A stretch of 16,188 nt of DNA, from assembly GCA_900317215.1 (NCBI GenBank), contig ONFW01000050.1, positions 1 to 16,188 on the forward strand, read 5' to 3'. A model generated the notes under the pieces. That model searched no databases, had not been told where the DNA came from, and worked only from the letters and a program-made list of their open reading frames with translations. Each line of letters starts with the position of its first letter. Position 1 is the stretch's first letter. This stretch comes from an uncultured Eubacteriales bacterium (GTDB lineage Bacteria > Bacillota > Clostridia > Oscillospirales > Acutalibacteraceae). A program made the position numbers and the translations under genes. Below, piece after piece: positions 7,200-15,696 of the stretch.

Positions 7200-8915
7200 T
7201 CATTCCCTGACTACCACCATTATCGACGCCTTGACGTCCGGGAAGACAGCGCTGCGCGCCACTATCTCATATACTCCCTCGGATACGGGAGCTGTATACT
7301 GCCCGTTATCGTCAATGTTTCCGCCCGATTCAGGCACAACCGACCAGCGCAGCGTTTTGTTTGCCATATTCATGCACACGGCGTCAAGATATCTGCTCTC
7401 CCTCGGCTTTAACACAAGAGAGTTGGGCTTGATAAGTATCTTCATTTCGTTTTTGTCATTGTCGCCCTCATCTACGTCACGGATAGCTGTCCACTTTATC
7501 TCAACAAAATCGTCAAGCACGGTGGCAGTTGTCATAACTCCTATCACAAAGCTGCCCTTTGACGGGTCAAGCTTTGCAGCCGCCCTTATCTGGACTGTAT
7601 CATCCTTGAATATTTCCGCATCGCCGTAGACCATGCTGTCGTTACGGGTCTTGATGCCTAAAATGACCGTGACGCTGCCAAGCCCGAGGCCGTGTATTAT
7701 CTCACCTGAATAATAGGTCTTGTTTTTTGAGCTGCCCGAGCTGAGGTCTACTCTGCATATACCGCTGGCGATATCCTTATCGCTTGCCCTTGATACATGA
7801 GCGGCGGTCTCCTCTGCTCCTGTGCTTTCATTGCTGTGTCCTGATAAGCTTTTCAGAGCATGGCAATAGAGCGCATTCTGCAGGCAGCCGTTTATAACGT
7901 ACTGTCCGAAGGGAACATTTCTGACGCCTTCTATCAGCGCTGTCTCACCTGCGTTTACAAGGTCTATCCGAGCAAGATAGAGACGGCTGCTCATTGAGCT
8001 TCTGAGCATATCGTCCATATTCCTGTCAAAGGCCTTGGTAAAGATCATATCGCTGATATTTCCCTTTACAACAAGCGCCTCGGAACTTCCCGAAGCCGTT
8101 CCCTCGCAGGGCTTGTTGTCACAGGACAGCCTGAAGGTAGCAGGGTCAACGCTTGCACTGGCATTAGTATCGGTGACATTGTTTGCCTTGACCTTATATA
8201 CCAGGGTATAGCGGCCTGTCTTTTCGGTGAGCATCTCGTTGAATCTTACCGTAAGCACGGAGCTGTCGCCGTTATCGCCCGTCATGCAGATGAGCTGTAC
8301 GTCATAGGAGAAGGACACGAACTGCTTTGTAAAGGTCTCTATCTCAACCCGAAGCTCAAACTCAGAGAGTGGAGATACATATCTCGGCATGACATGGCGT
8401 ATGCGAAGATCGTTATTGCTGAATATCGTGGTGCTGTGCTCAAAAAGCTCCTTTACGGGGTCTATATCATCAGAGGGCTCCGCCGAGGTAAGATAGAGAT
8501 CATAGCCCTCTCTGAGCCTGTCGCAGGCTGAGCCCTGTCCGCCCGAGGCAAGATCATAAGCCTGACCCTTCTCCTCCTCCTTATACTCGATGCACAGGTA
8601 AACATAGGAATTGCACCCGCTGCCCATGGCGGCGTCGTAGCCGTTTATCATGGAGAGCTTTTTGGTGACCGGAGCAGCCACAACGATCTCACGCCCTGTG
8701 TTGTCAAGAGCCATTCCGCTTTCTACGGAGACGGTCTGCTCGTCTATCCTGACAACATTGAGCCCGCTTACCACGCCGCAGCCGTGTATCAGCCTGTTGA
8801 TGAGCCTTCTTTTGTCGTTCATATACTTTTGCTCGGCATTGAAGTTCTCCACGCTGAGAAGCATTCCGTAGTAGTATTTGTTCCTCTCAAAAGGATAAAG
8901 CTGAGTATTCTTCAT
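7200..8915 (-). CDS. CIS accessory protein with conserved N-terminal domain and C-terminal Ig-like domain
   Basis: The 571-aa protein begins with a conserved block, YYYGMLLSVENFNAEQKYM then RLINRLIHGCGVVSGLNV (residues 13-54). This pattern is seen in proteins encoded beside phage-like baseplate genes in many bacteria; its exact role is not known to me. After it come VSVESGMALDNTGREIVVAAP (63-83) and a long, mostly beta-rich middle with several Gly/Ser-rich loops. Residues 491-571 form a bacterial Ig-like (Big2-type) domain with LKPRESRYLDAV, LRWSVVPESGGNIDDNGQYT and a final VKASIMVVV strand. Ig-like domains in tail proteins often mediate surface or sugar binding, so a peripheral baseplate or fibre-linker role is inferred. 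It sits in the position where afp/pvc loci have fibre and later tail genes. The start codon is separated from its ribosome site by a hairpin. An in-frame CTG at 8930 is the only alternative nearby. Confidence 0.75.
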   Translation of the reverse strand: MKNTQLYPFERNKYYYGMLLSVENFNAEQKYMNDKRRLINRLIHGCGVVSGLNVVRIDEQTVSVESGMALDNTGREIVVAAPVTKKLSMINGYDAAMGSGCNSYVYLCIEYKEEEKGQAYDLASGGQGSACDRLREGYDLYLTSAEPSDDIDPVKELFEHSTTIFSNNDLRIRHVMPRYVSPLSEFELRVEIETFTKQFVSFSYDVQLICMTGDNGDSSVLTVRFNEMLTEKTGRYTLVYKVKANNVTDTNASASVDPATFRLSCDNKPCEGTASGSSEALVVKGNISDMIFTKAFDRNMDDMLRSSMSSRLYLARIDLVNAGETALIEGVRNVPFGQYVINGCLQNALYCHALKSLSGHSNESTGAEETAAHVSRASDKDIASGICRVDLSSGSSKNKTYYSGEIIHGLGLGSVTVILGIKTRNDSMVYGDAEIFKDDTVQIRAAAKLDPSKGSFVIGVMTTATVLDDFVEIKWTAIRDVDEGDNDKNEMKILIKPNSLVLKPRESRYLDAVCMNMANKTLRWSVVPESGGNIDDNGQYTAPVSEGVYEIVARSAVFPDVKASIMVVVRE

Positions 8916-8922
8916 GATAGCT

Positions 8923-8946
8923 GTCCGCAGAAGCGGACTTCCCTCC
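8923..8946 (-). promoter_or_regulatory. Shine-Dalgarno site separated from its ATG by a perfect hairpin
   Basis: GGAGG at 8942-8946 is 26 bases from the ATG at 8915, too far for a normal site. Between them GTCCGC, a TTCT loop and GCGGAC (8923-8938) form a perfect 6-bp GC-rich stem. Removing the 16-base hairpin leaves a 10-base spacer, which is usable. The hairpin may bring the site close to the start, or may control initiation. It has no T-run, so it is not a terminator. Confidence 0.6.
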
Positions 8947-8975
8947 TTTATATCAAGACCACTGAAATGATCTTT

Positions 8976-10109
8976 TTATTCTTCTTCATTACCTCCGCTG
9001 AGAGTTGACAGCATGAGCTGTGAGCTGCCGTCAAGAGCTGCAGGGCGGTAAACACCGAGTGAGCTGTTGATGCCCAGATAGGAATGTTCTCCCAGAAAGA
9101 TGAACGGGTCAAGCTCAACTATCTCGAGCCTAAGGGTAACGGGCAGCATCTGCGAGGCTATCCTTCTTATCACATCGAGGTCATGCCCCTGATTGACAAG
9201 CACCGTTACAGTATACGGGTCTGCGCTGTCTGCGCTCTGCGGAGCATAGCCTGCAGGGAGCTGAGCCGTGTTGTTCATCAGCTCAAAGCCCTCAATTATG
9301 AACGGCTTCTCTCCTGTATAAAGCTCTATCAGCTCAGAGAGCCCCTGCTTCGTACCTCTCATGCGGTAAAGCCTCACAGCCCTGAGAAGAAGCTGTCTCA
9401 GCTTTTCCTCTGTCCATATCTCGGTGTCCCTGATATCGAGCCATGATGAAAGCCATTTCAGCAGCTCACGGTCTGTACTCTCGGGGTCGAAGCTCTCTGC
9501 TATGCTCGCTATCTCAAGGTCAAGCTCCTCATAGACCGTTTGAAATATCGCCAGATATCTCTCGAGAAAATGAGTATCCCTGTCGCTGCTCCTGTATATC
9601 TGCGGAAGATAGTCTATCCATGAAACAGCAGGAAGATATATCCTGATCTCAACAATGCCGGCAGGCTCTGCTCCCGAGCTGTACTGCTCTATCATCACCC
9701 ACAGGTACCTTCCCCTTACCTCATGCAGAAGTATATCCGATGCCCCGGAAACCTGCTTTGCGGCAAACGGGCGGAAGGCCTCCGCCTTTTCGCTGAACGA
9801 AAGCTCCTCGTCCTCAAACAGCTCCTGCAGGGTCATAGTATCGTCCTTAATGGTTATCTCGTTTTTATCCGACGCAAAAACGGTGATCCTAAGATCCTTC
9901 TTTTCGCAGCCGTCTGCCTTTAGCAGGAGTCTGTGCCAGGTGGCTCCGCTCTCTCCCGAATCGAACAGTCTTGTCATATATCTTCCGACACCGGTTTTTC
10001 TTTCTGAGTGGAAGCAAAGCCTGCCGCCCTCGGTGTGCATATTATCGGTAAGACCTCTTTTAAAGTCATAGGCCCTGTTTATTATAAAGTATTTCAGCTT
10101 CTCTCTCAT
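8976..10109 (-). CDS. Phage tail protein I-like baseplate wedge protein
   Basis: This is a 377-aa protein. Residues 163-277 match the phage tail protein I / TIGR02242-type domain: WIDYLPQIYRSSD, FLERYLAIFQTVYEELDLEI, FDPESTDRELLKWLSSWLDI, and RAVRLYRMRGTKQGLSELIELYTG. This domain links the wedge to fibre-type proteins in P2-like baseplates and recurs in eCIS loci. Residues 1-160 are a beta-rich extension (ATWHRLLLKADG, LRITVFASDK, YLWVMIEQY) that is common in the CIS forms and absent from P2 gpI. The C-terminal 100 residues include YTVTVLVNQGHDLDVIRRIASQMLP. It follows the Afp12-like gene by 34 bases with a CAGGAGATGA ribosome site. The chain ends in a short Gly-Gly-Asn-Glu-rich tail. Confidence 0.88.
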   Translation of the reverse strand: MREKLKYFIINRAYDFKRGLTDNMHTEGGRLCFHSERKTGVGRYMTRLFDSGESGATWHRLLLKADGCEKKDLRITVFASDKNEITIKDDTMTLQELFEDEELSFSEKAEAFRPFAAKQVSGASDILLHEVRGRYLWVMIEQYSSGAEPAGIVEIRIYLPAVSWIDYLPQIYRSSDRDTHFLERYLAIFQTVYEELDLEIASIAESFDPESTDRELLKWLSSWLDIRDTEIWTEEKLRQLLLRAVRLYRMRGTKQGLSELIELYTGEKPFIIEGFELMNNTAQLPAGYAPQSADSADPYTVTVLVNQGHDLDVIRRIASQMLPVTLRLEIVELDPFIFLGEHSYLGINSSLGVYRPAALDGSSQLMLSTLSGGNEEE

Positions 10110-10143
10110 AATAGGTCATCTCCTGAGCTGAGTATCATGAGTA

Positions 10144-12210
10144 TCAATATCCTGTAGATATCATCAGCTCTGTCTCTCCCTGATAAGCCGTTACGTTTGC
10201 CGAAAGGAGAAGGTCTCCCTCGCGGGTGCGCTGAGCCCCGCCGCCGAGCGTCTCCATTGAAAGAGTGTTCACCGAGAGCACAAAGCCGAGTCTGTCTATT
10301 TTTTCATAAAGCTTGCTGTAGATGAGCTTTATTCCGAAAAGATCCTTATATTCCTCAAAATATTCACCGATCACCCGTCTCAGCTCCTGCTCCGCATTCG
10401 TAGCCGAACGCTCGACCGTGATGTCGGCATATATGCTTATCCCTGAGTATTCGGGGCGGACAATGCGAAAGCCTGTTCCGAGCATTCTGCGCTTTTCAAG
10501 AGCCGAAAGGATATTCCTTTCGTATCTTTCACAGGGAACTCCCAGACCGTCCGGCGAATAGGGCTTTACCACAAGCCCTCTCACGGGGTCATTCCTGTTC
10601 TCTCCGAAGGCCTCGGGAGGGAGCAGGCAGCAGGTCTCTATTTTGAGCCCCTGCACCGACCTGACAAATCTTTCATGATCCTCGTCCGTTATCAGTGTTT
10701 CCGTGGTCTGCATAAGGCGGTAGGCTCTTATGCAGCATTCCTCAACGGATTCCTCTCCGAGTCCGCCCTCGGAGCGCCTTGTATTTGTAACGTCGGGAGC
10801 ATCCTCCATATCGCTCATTCTGTTAATGCTTCCTGCCGAGACGTTTCCGTTTTCACCCAGCGTTTCCGAGCAGCTCGCAATATAGATCCTGCCCTCAGGC
10901 GCCGCTCCTCTTATACAGTCGCCGAAGCGTACAACTCCCGCTGCAGTATCAAGAGCATACACAAGATCGTCAGCCCCGGCAGAGGAAAGGTCATCTACTC
11001 TGCGCCATTGTGCAAGTCTGCCGCCGCTTGCAGGCAGCTCGGTCATGAGACTGAAGCTTTCGCTTTCAAGCCTGTCGTTCTCAAGGTCATATTCCTGAAA
11101 TGGAAGCCCTGTGCCTGTTCCGATATAGCCTCCCGAGCGCAGGCCGGTATCGTAATTTATGACCCTTATCCCTGCACAGGCTTCTCCCTGAGGCACGTTA
11201 AGCCTGATGACGCCCGTGCTTTCGTCTATCACCTTTTCAAAGCTCTGAGCCCTTGTGAAAAGGCCGTCGCTGTCCTTAAGATAGACCCTTGTGTTTCCCC
11301 TTGCCGCAAGATAAGATAATAGCTCAATAGTCTGAGAAGGAGGATAATCTGAACATTCCGCAAGGGTCTGACGCTGTACCACGGGCAGCAGGCCGAATTC
11401 AAGGCCCTTTATCAGCGGAAGAACGTCATATTCTCCTCCGGTTATGCTGAATCTGATAAAATATGCTTCTCTGCCTGCCACGGTGGTTTTTTCATGTGCT
11501 GCAGAAGGGGTGAGCCTCATGCTGCCCGACTGCAAAAAGCCGCAGGTGTCGTCATCGAGTTTGAGGGCCTGCCAGCCCTGCGGGGTATAGTATTCTGCGC
11601 AGATATCCACAAGGGGAATAAAGCTCTCCCTGTCGGTTATCGGATTGCGCGGCACCTGCCCGGTATCGTTTATCTCTATGTATAAAATATGCTGCTCGTC
11701 CTTTTCAAGAGGCTTGTCGAAGCCTATATAGAACACGCTGCCGTTTCCGGAGGAAAAGGGCGCTATCCTCAGACTTCCTCCGAAGGACAGCTCGCCTGTA
11801 CCCGTGATGCTTTCCTCTGTCTCGCTTTTACAGATGCAGCAGCTTACAGAAGCCGATGAAACATAGGTGCGCTCCTCCGCCTCAAAGCAGATATCGCCTG
11901 CATAAAGTCTTGTACCCTTTGCCGCAGCGATATCCTCCGCATATCTCAGAGAAACATCGGTGCGGGAAGGGGTCTTTGTGCGGCGCCTTATCCCGAGCAG
12001 CTTGAGGTATCTGCTTATGCTCCCGGGGCCTATCCTGTTGAGATAATACTGCTGTATCTCCTTGAGCCATGAGAAGGTCTCCAGCATTGTAACGCCGGGA
12101 TCATGATAGTTGAAGTCCGTCCATTCGGGACAATTGCTGACTATACAGCTTTTGGCGCTTTCAAGAATATCGTCAAAGCTCTCGTTGTCGAGGTTTATAT
12201 CCGGCAGCAT
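10144..12210 (-). CDS. Baseplate J-like protein, Afp12-like
   Basis: The 688-aa protein begins with the classic family start: LPDINLDNESFDDILESA, then CPEWTDFNYHDPGVTMLETF and WLKEIQQYYLNRIG. These correspond to LPNLD, PEWTDHNPSDPG and LLYRLNRVP in the family. A C-terminal baseplate-J core covers about residues 450-640 (EGGLGEESVEECCIRAYRL, ETLITDEDHERFVRSVQGL, then ISIYADITVERS). Such proteins form the wedge ring around the spike hub, and paired J-like proteins are usual in eCIS loci. Length is within the range for Afp12/Pvc12-like proteins, though shorter than many. It starts 12 bases after the Afp11-like stop with AAGGAAG as ribosome site, so translation is likely coupled. No frameshift or odd composition is seen. 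Confidence 0.93.
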   Translation of the reverse strand: MLPDINLDNESFDDILESAKSCIVSNCPEWTDFNYHDPGVTMLETFSWLKEIQQYYLNRIGPGSISRYLKLLGIRRRTKTPSRTDVSLRYAEDIAAAKGTRLYAGDICFEAEERTYVSSASVSCCICKSETEESITGTGELSFGGSLRIAPFSSGNGSVFYIGFDKPLEKDEQHILYIEINDTGQVPRNPITDRESFIPLVDICAEYYTPQGWQALKLDDDTCGFLQSGSMRLTPSAAHEKTTVAGREAYFIRFSITGGEYDVLPLIKGLEFGLLPVVQRQTLAECSDYPPSQTIELLSYLAARGNTRVYLKDSDGLFTRAQSFEKVIDESTGVIRLNVPQGEACAGIRVINYDTGLRSGGYIGTGTGLPFQEYDLENDRLESESFSLMTELPASGGRLAQWRRVDDLSSAGADDLVYALDTAAGVVRFGDCIRGAAPEGRIYIASCSETLGENGNVSAGSINRMSDMEDAPDVTNTRRSEGGLGEESVEECCIRAYRLMQTTETLITDEDHERFVRSVQGLKIETCCLLPPEAFGENRNDPVRGLVVKPYSPDGLGVPCERYERNILSALEKRRMLGTGFRIVRPEYSGISIYADITVERSATNAEQELRRVIGEYFEEYKDLFGIKLIYSKLYEKIDRLGFVLSVNTLSMETLGGGAQRTREGDLLLSANVTAYQGETELMISTGY

Positions 12211-12222
12211 TTCATCACTTCC

Positions 12223-15174
12223 TTATGCCTGAACTATGCTTATATCGTTTTCTCCGCAAACAGGCAGAACAAAGGGCAGTCTTCTCACTGCGTCATCGTC
12301 CGTCTCTGTAAGCCCGCCTGCTCTGGAGATGAATTTTGTAATACAGATGCTTTTTATGTAAAGGATACGCGGTATCCGCAGTATCGCGCTTCTTATCTGA
12401 TGCTCATTAGGCAGTCTGCCGAGAGTCCATTCGTTTGAGGACTTATCGCCCGTATATGCCCTTATGCAGTCCGCTATGCATTTGTCTATGCTTCTTTTCA
12501 GATCAAAGATACCGCTCATGCTGTCTGCGGCAAGCTCAGCCTTTACATTGAGTCTTATAAAGGTCGGCTCGGTGATATAAAGCGAGCCTGACGCGGCTAT
12601 ATTTCCTGCTATCCTCGGAAGAAGATAGGCAGAGAGCTCTTCTCTGACCCTGCTGAACGATGCGCGGCTGTCCTTAAGCACCACAAGGGTAACGGCGCCT
12701 CTTTCAGCCTCGCCGGACATATTCCTGCCGCCGAAAGCTCTCGCCTTCTCAACAGACCGTGAGGCGCATAGAGCAAGATCTTCAATATCACGGGCAGTTA
12801 CCGCCCTGCCCTGGGTCCTGAGCATAACGGCGTTTCTTTTGAGCGCCGCAAGCAGCTTTTCGATATCCCTTCCTCCGTAAAACTGCTTCGGATTGCTAAC
12901 GGTAGAAACAAGGCCTATAGATCTTTCCATTCCTGTAACGGCGCCCTTTTTAACATTTGTCCTCTCTCCGCCTCCTGTTGTATAAGAAACACGGATATTC
13001 TCCGTATCCGACGCAGAGGGGATCCTGCCCTGTCTGCCGTTGCCAAAGCAGAGCCTTCCGAGGCTTCTGTCCACAGTGTAGCAGCGTGAGTCCTTGCTTA
13101 CGTCCGCAAAGGTAGGCACCTCATTCCATTTTACCCAGACCTCGGTAACAATGCCTGTTTCGTCGGTAGTTTTTATTACCCTGTCCTCTTTTTCAAGCTG
13201 ACCGAGCTCAGCCTCGCTTATCGCCCTGTACTCGTTGACATATACCTCAATATCGAGCACCCCGCCCGAGGCAAGACGGAATAAGGCGTTCTCGGTGTAG
13301 ACGTTCATGGCAAAGTATTCCTCGTGGTGGCTGTCCACGTTCCTTGCCCTTACTGTGTTTGTGCTTATCCCGTTTATTACGGGGTATCCTGCCTCACCCT
13401 TTTTATAGCTGTTGTTTATATCGGTGAGTCTTATCCAGTAAAGCTCCTCTCCAAAGAGCCTGCGCCTTGCAAAGCCGGGGTTATCAAGAAAGACAGTAAG
13501 CCCGACCGTAGTAAGAGAATTTGTCTCATCAGCCATGTTAAGGCTTTTCCAGCCCTTTTCCCCCCAATAATGCCACAGCAGGGCCGCCCTCTTTGCCGAA
13601 GGCTCCTCCTCCGTATCCCACATAATACGCATAGGGCCGTTTTCGGGCGGATGTGAAAATCCGAGATACAGGGCTCTGCTGCCCGAGGCTGTGTCAAAGA
13701 ACGGAACAAGCTCACTGTCCTTTATGCTGTCAAGCTCCTGCTTTTCAAGGCAGTTATAGGCGGAAAGCTGCTCCACCCTGCGCCCGTTCTCTGTATAGTG
13801 ATAGTCGAAGGAAAGGTTGCGAATGAAGGGAGACATAAAAAAGCCCTTGAGCTTGTAGAGATTCTCCGCCTTCAATACCTTTGCCCTGATATAGTAATTC
13901 TCCTGAGCGCCTGCAAATATCTCCCCTATATCCTCAGGACAGGTGAAGGTCATTGTACGAAAGCAGTTTACAACGCCGTCGGTATAGGTGAAAATATCGC
14001 TGTATGAATTGTCGGGAAACAGCCTGCTCCAGCCGCTTCCGTTGAAGTATTCCCATATTACCTCGGTTATGCTGAGAATATAGGAGGCCCTCTCCTTGAA
14101 ATCGCTTTTCTTGGCTATCCATTTCCATTTTATCTCATCATCGGGGAGCTGGTTTTCTATAGGGACCTGAACGAATCTCAGGTCAAAGCTCATCGTTATA
14201 ACAGCTCCTCTTTTATCAAGCACCTCTGAGCAGCCTATATATATCTCATCAAAAAGACTGAATCTCTCTCCGAACGGGAAAAACGAGTTTCTCTCAAGCT
14301 CCGTCATTCCGTCGGTCACCGCCTCGGGCATGATATGAGATGCACACGGGGCGGACTTGACTGTTCTGAAGCAGAAGTCACTGAGCTTTGACATATCTTT
14401 GACCGTCATCCTTAGCTGAAAGCCCTCTTCATCTGCAGTTACAGGCGGCTGTCCGAGTCCCTTATGAAGAATGAGTCTGCCGCTTTTCTCGCTCACAGCC
14501 TCAAAGGGGATATAACCGCTGTCCTTTGCATAATACTCTATCGAGACAGCCTCCTTGTGCGTAAGCTCCGTTAGCTCAGAGGTACGCAGCGGAGCCTGAC
14601 CCGTGTGGAAAAAGCTGAGAGCAATGTCAGCCTCACTGCACACATGGAAGGCATAAGGGTGACCTATCCACAGGACATGCCTTTGAAGATTCTCCTTTGG
14701 CAGACTGAACAGTACGGTGCGCTTATTTGTGACATCATCATACAGACTGATGTGGTCGTCCTCATCGTCTGCGATAAAGCTCTTTACTATAGCTGCAGGC
14801 GACACAAGAACATCGTCCTCTGTCTCATAATTGACAGGCTCATCGTCCCTGTCGTAAGAAGAGACCACTGTACCCTTCGGCACCTCAACAGGAGAGGCGT
14901 CGTCTGACGACAGCCCGAAGCTCACGTACCCCTCCGAGGGTGTTGACGGAAGAAGAGATGCGTTGAGCATATTATAAAAGGCTATCTGATTTTTCAGCGG
15001 AAGGCTGTTTATCTTTTTTATCGTTCCCTCAAGCATCTCCGAGCCTGCTATCATCAGCGAGGCGGCAATGTCCGGCTTCGCTGTATCGGGGTTCCATTCG
15101 GGAGTATAGCTCGAAGCCTTCTCCTTCATTTCGGCTAAAATATCATTTTTTGTACGCGGGTCAAGCTTTGCCAT
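12223..15174 (-). CDS. Large baseplate J-like protein, Afp11-like
   Basis: This 983-aa protein is the largest in the window. The N-terminus (MAKLDPRTKNDILAEMKEKA, then YTPEWNPDTAKPDIAASLM) and the SEGYVSFGLSSDDASPVEVPKGTVV segment near residue 80-105 are typical of Afp11/Pvc11-like putative baseplate assembly proteins. The middle contains repeated beta domains with two WxxxxWxxLxPDNS-like or YWGEKGWKSLN motifs. The J-core lies near residues 735-800 (YTTGGGERTNVKKGAVTGM, YGGRDIEKLLAALKR, RTQGRAVTARDIEDLAL). It forms the main wedge component with the Afp12-like protein and the gp25-like protein encoded 35 bases upstream. GGGAGG lies about 13 bases before the ATG, and a closer GAGAGG is nearer than ideal. 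The frame is intact throughout. Confidence 0.93.
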   Translation of the reverse strand: MAKLDPRTKNDILAEMKEKASSYTPEWNPDTAKPDIAASLMIAGSEMLEGTIKKINSLPLKNQIAFYNMLNASLLPSTPSEGYVSFGLSSDDASPVEVPKGTVVSSYDRDDEPVNYETEDDVLVSPAAIVKSFIADDEDDHISLYDDVTNKRTVLFSLPKENLQRHVLWIGHPYAFHVCSEADIALSFFHTGQAPLRTSELTELTHKEAVSIEYYAKDSGYIPFEAVSEKSGRLILHKGLGQPPVTADEEGFQLRMTVKDMSKLSDFCFRTVKSAPCASHIMPEAVTDGMTELERNSFFPFGERFSLFDEIYIGCSEVLDKRGAVITMSFDLRFVQVPIENQLPDDEIKWKWIAKKSDFKERASYILSITEVIWEYFNGSGWSRLFPDNSYSDIFTYTDGVVNCFRTMTFTCPEDIGEIFAGAQENYYIRAKVLKAENLYKLKGFFMSPFIRNLSFDYHYTENGRRVEQLSAYNCLEKQELDSIKDSELVPFFDTASGSRALYLGFSHPPENGPMRIMWDTEEEPSAKRAALLWHYWGEKGWKSLNMADETNSLTTVGLTVFLDNPGFARRRLFGEELYWIRLTDINNSYKKGEAGYPVINGISTNTVRARNVDSHHEEYFAMNVYTENALFRLASGGVLDIEVYVNEYRAISEAELGQLEKEDRVIKTTDETGIVTEVWVKWNEVPTFADVSKDSRCYTVDRSLGRLCFGNGRQGRIPSASDTENIRVSYTTGGGERTNVKKGAVTGMERSIGLVSTVSNPKQFYGGRDIEKLLAALKRNAVMLRTQGRAVTARDIEDLALCASRSVEKARAFGGRNMSGEAERGAVTLVVLKDSRASFSRVREELSAYLLPRIAGNIAASGSLYITEPTFIRLNVKAELAADSMSGIFDLKRSIDKCIADCIRAYTGDKSSNEWTLGRLPNEHQIRSAILRIPRILYIKSICITKFISRAGGLTETDDDAVRRLPFVLPVCGENDISIVQA

Positions 15175-15209
15175 ATCCTCTCACTTCCTCCCTTTTTTAA
15201 GCTTGTGTA

Positions 15210-15641
15210 TCATCTGACCTTGGCTCCCTCGTTATAGCCCTCGCTGATATAGAAGGGATAGACCAGATTGAAGGGGTTGTTGGTAGAACGCACAACATAG
15301 CTTATTTCTATAAGAAGAACGCCGTTTTCATCGGGCGACTGCACTATATTTACGTCGATATCCTTTATCCTCGGCTCCCACATTATAAGGGAGTTCTCTA
15401 CCTCATTTTTCATTATCGTGAGTGAGGTATGATCTGAGGTGCCGAACACAAAGGAGTTTATTGAACAGCCGAAATGCGGCGACATGGGTCTTTCACCCGG
15501 CTGTGTACCCAGTATTATCCTTATCGCCTCACGGATATCCTCCTCATCGGAGGAGGTTCTTACCCTGCCTGTGACAGGATCGACCTGCACGGGGAATTTA
15601 AAGCCTGTTCCTGTGAAGCTTCTGCTGTCCGAGCGTGCCAT
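15210..15641 (-). CDS. gp25-family baseplate wedge protein (Afp9-like)
   Basis: The 143-aa protein belongs to the GPW/gp25 family. It has IREAIRIILGTQPGERPMSP (residues 36-55) with the conserved Glu50-Arg51 of the family EPR-type motif, followed by HFGCSINSFVFG (56-67), a helix at 70-85, and WEPRIKDIDVNIVQSP then VLLIEISYVVRSTNNPFNLV. Length is typical. gp25 proteins bind the sheath initiator and the J-like wedge proteins and start sheath polymerisation. ATG is preceded by AGGAGGTGAG, the strongest ribosome site in the window. The gene lies between the spike gene (54-base gap) and the Afp11-like gene, as in afp9. The PAAR gene normally found next to it is missing. Confidence 0.94.
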   Translation of the reverse strand: MARSDSRSFTGTGFKFPVQVDPVTGRVRTSSDEEDIREAIRIILGTQPGERPMSPHFGCSINSFVFGTSDHTSLTIMKNEVENSLIMWEPRIKDIDVNIVQSPDENGVLLIEISYVVRSTNNPFNLVYPFYISEGYNEGAKVR

Positions 15642-15696
15642 AGTCTCACCTCCTGCTCTTTCTTTTAAAATTGCCTGACGGCATTATCGTTTAATA

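Noticed and set aside
7147..7629. Plus-strand open frame of 160 codons
   Set aside because: It runs antisense to the Ig-like domain of the 571-aa gene, without a supported start.
10675..11319. Plus-strand open frame of 214 codons
   Set aside because: It lies wholly inside the well-supported Afp12-like gene, has no family features and no ribosome site, and its composition is that of an antisense shadow.
15672..15683. TGCC-GTCA-GGCA inverted repeat followed by a short T-run in the gap before the gp25 gene
   Set aside because: The stem is only 4 bp, too weak for an intrinsic terminator, and lies inside what is clearly one operon.
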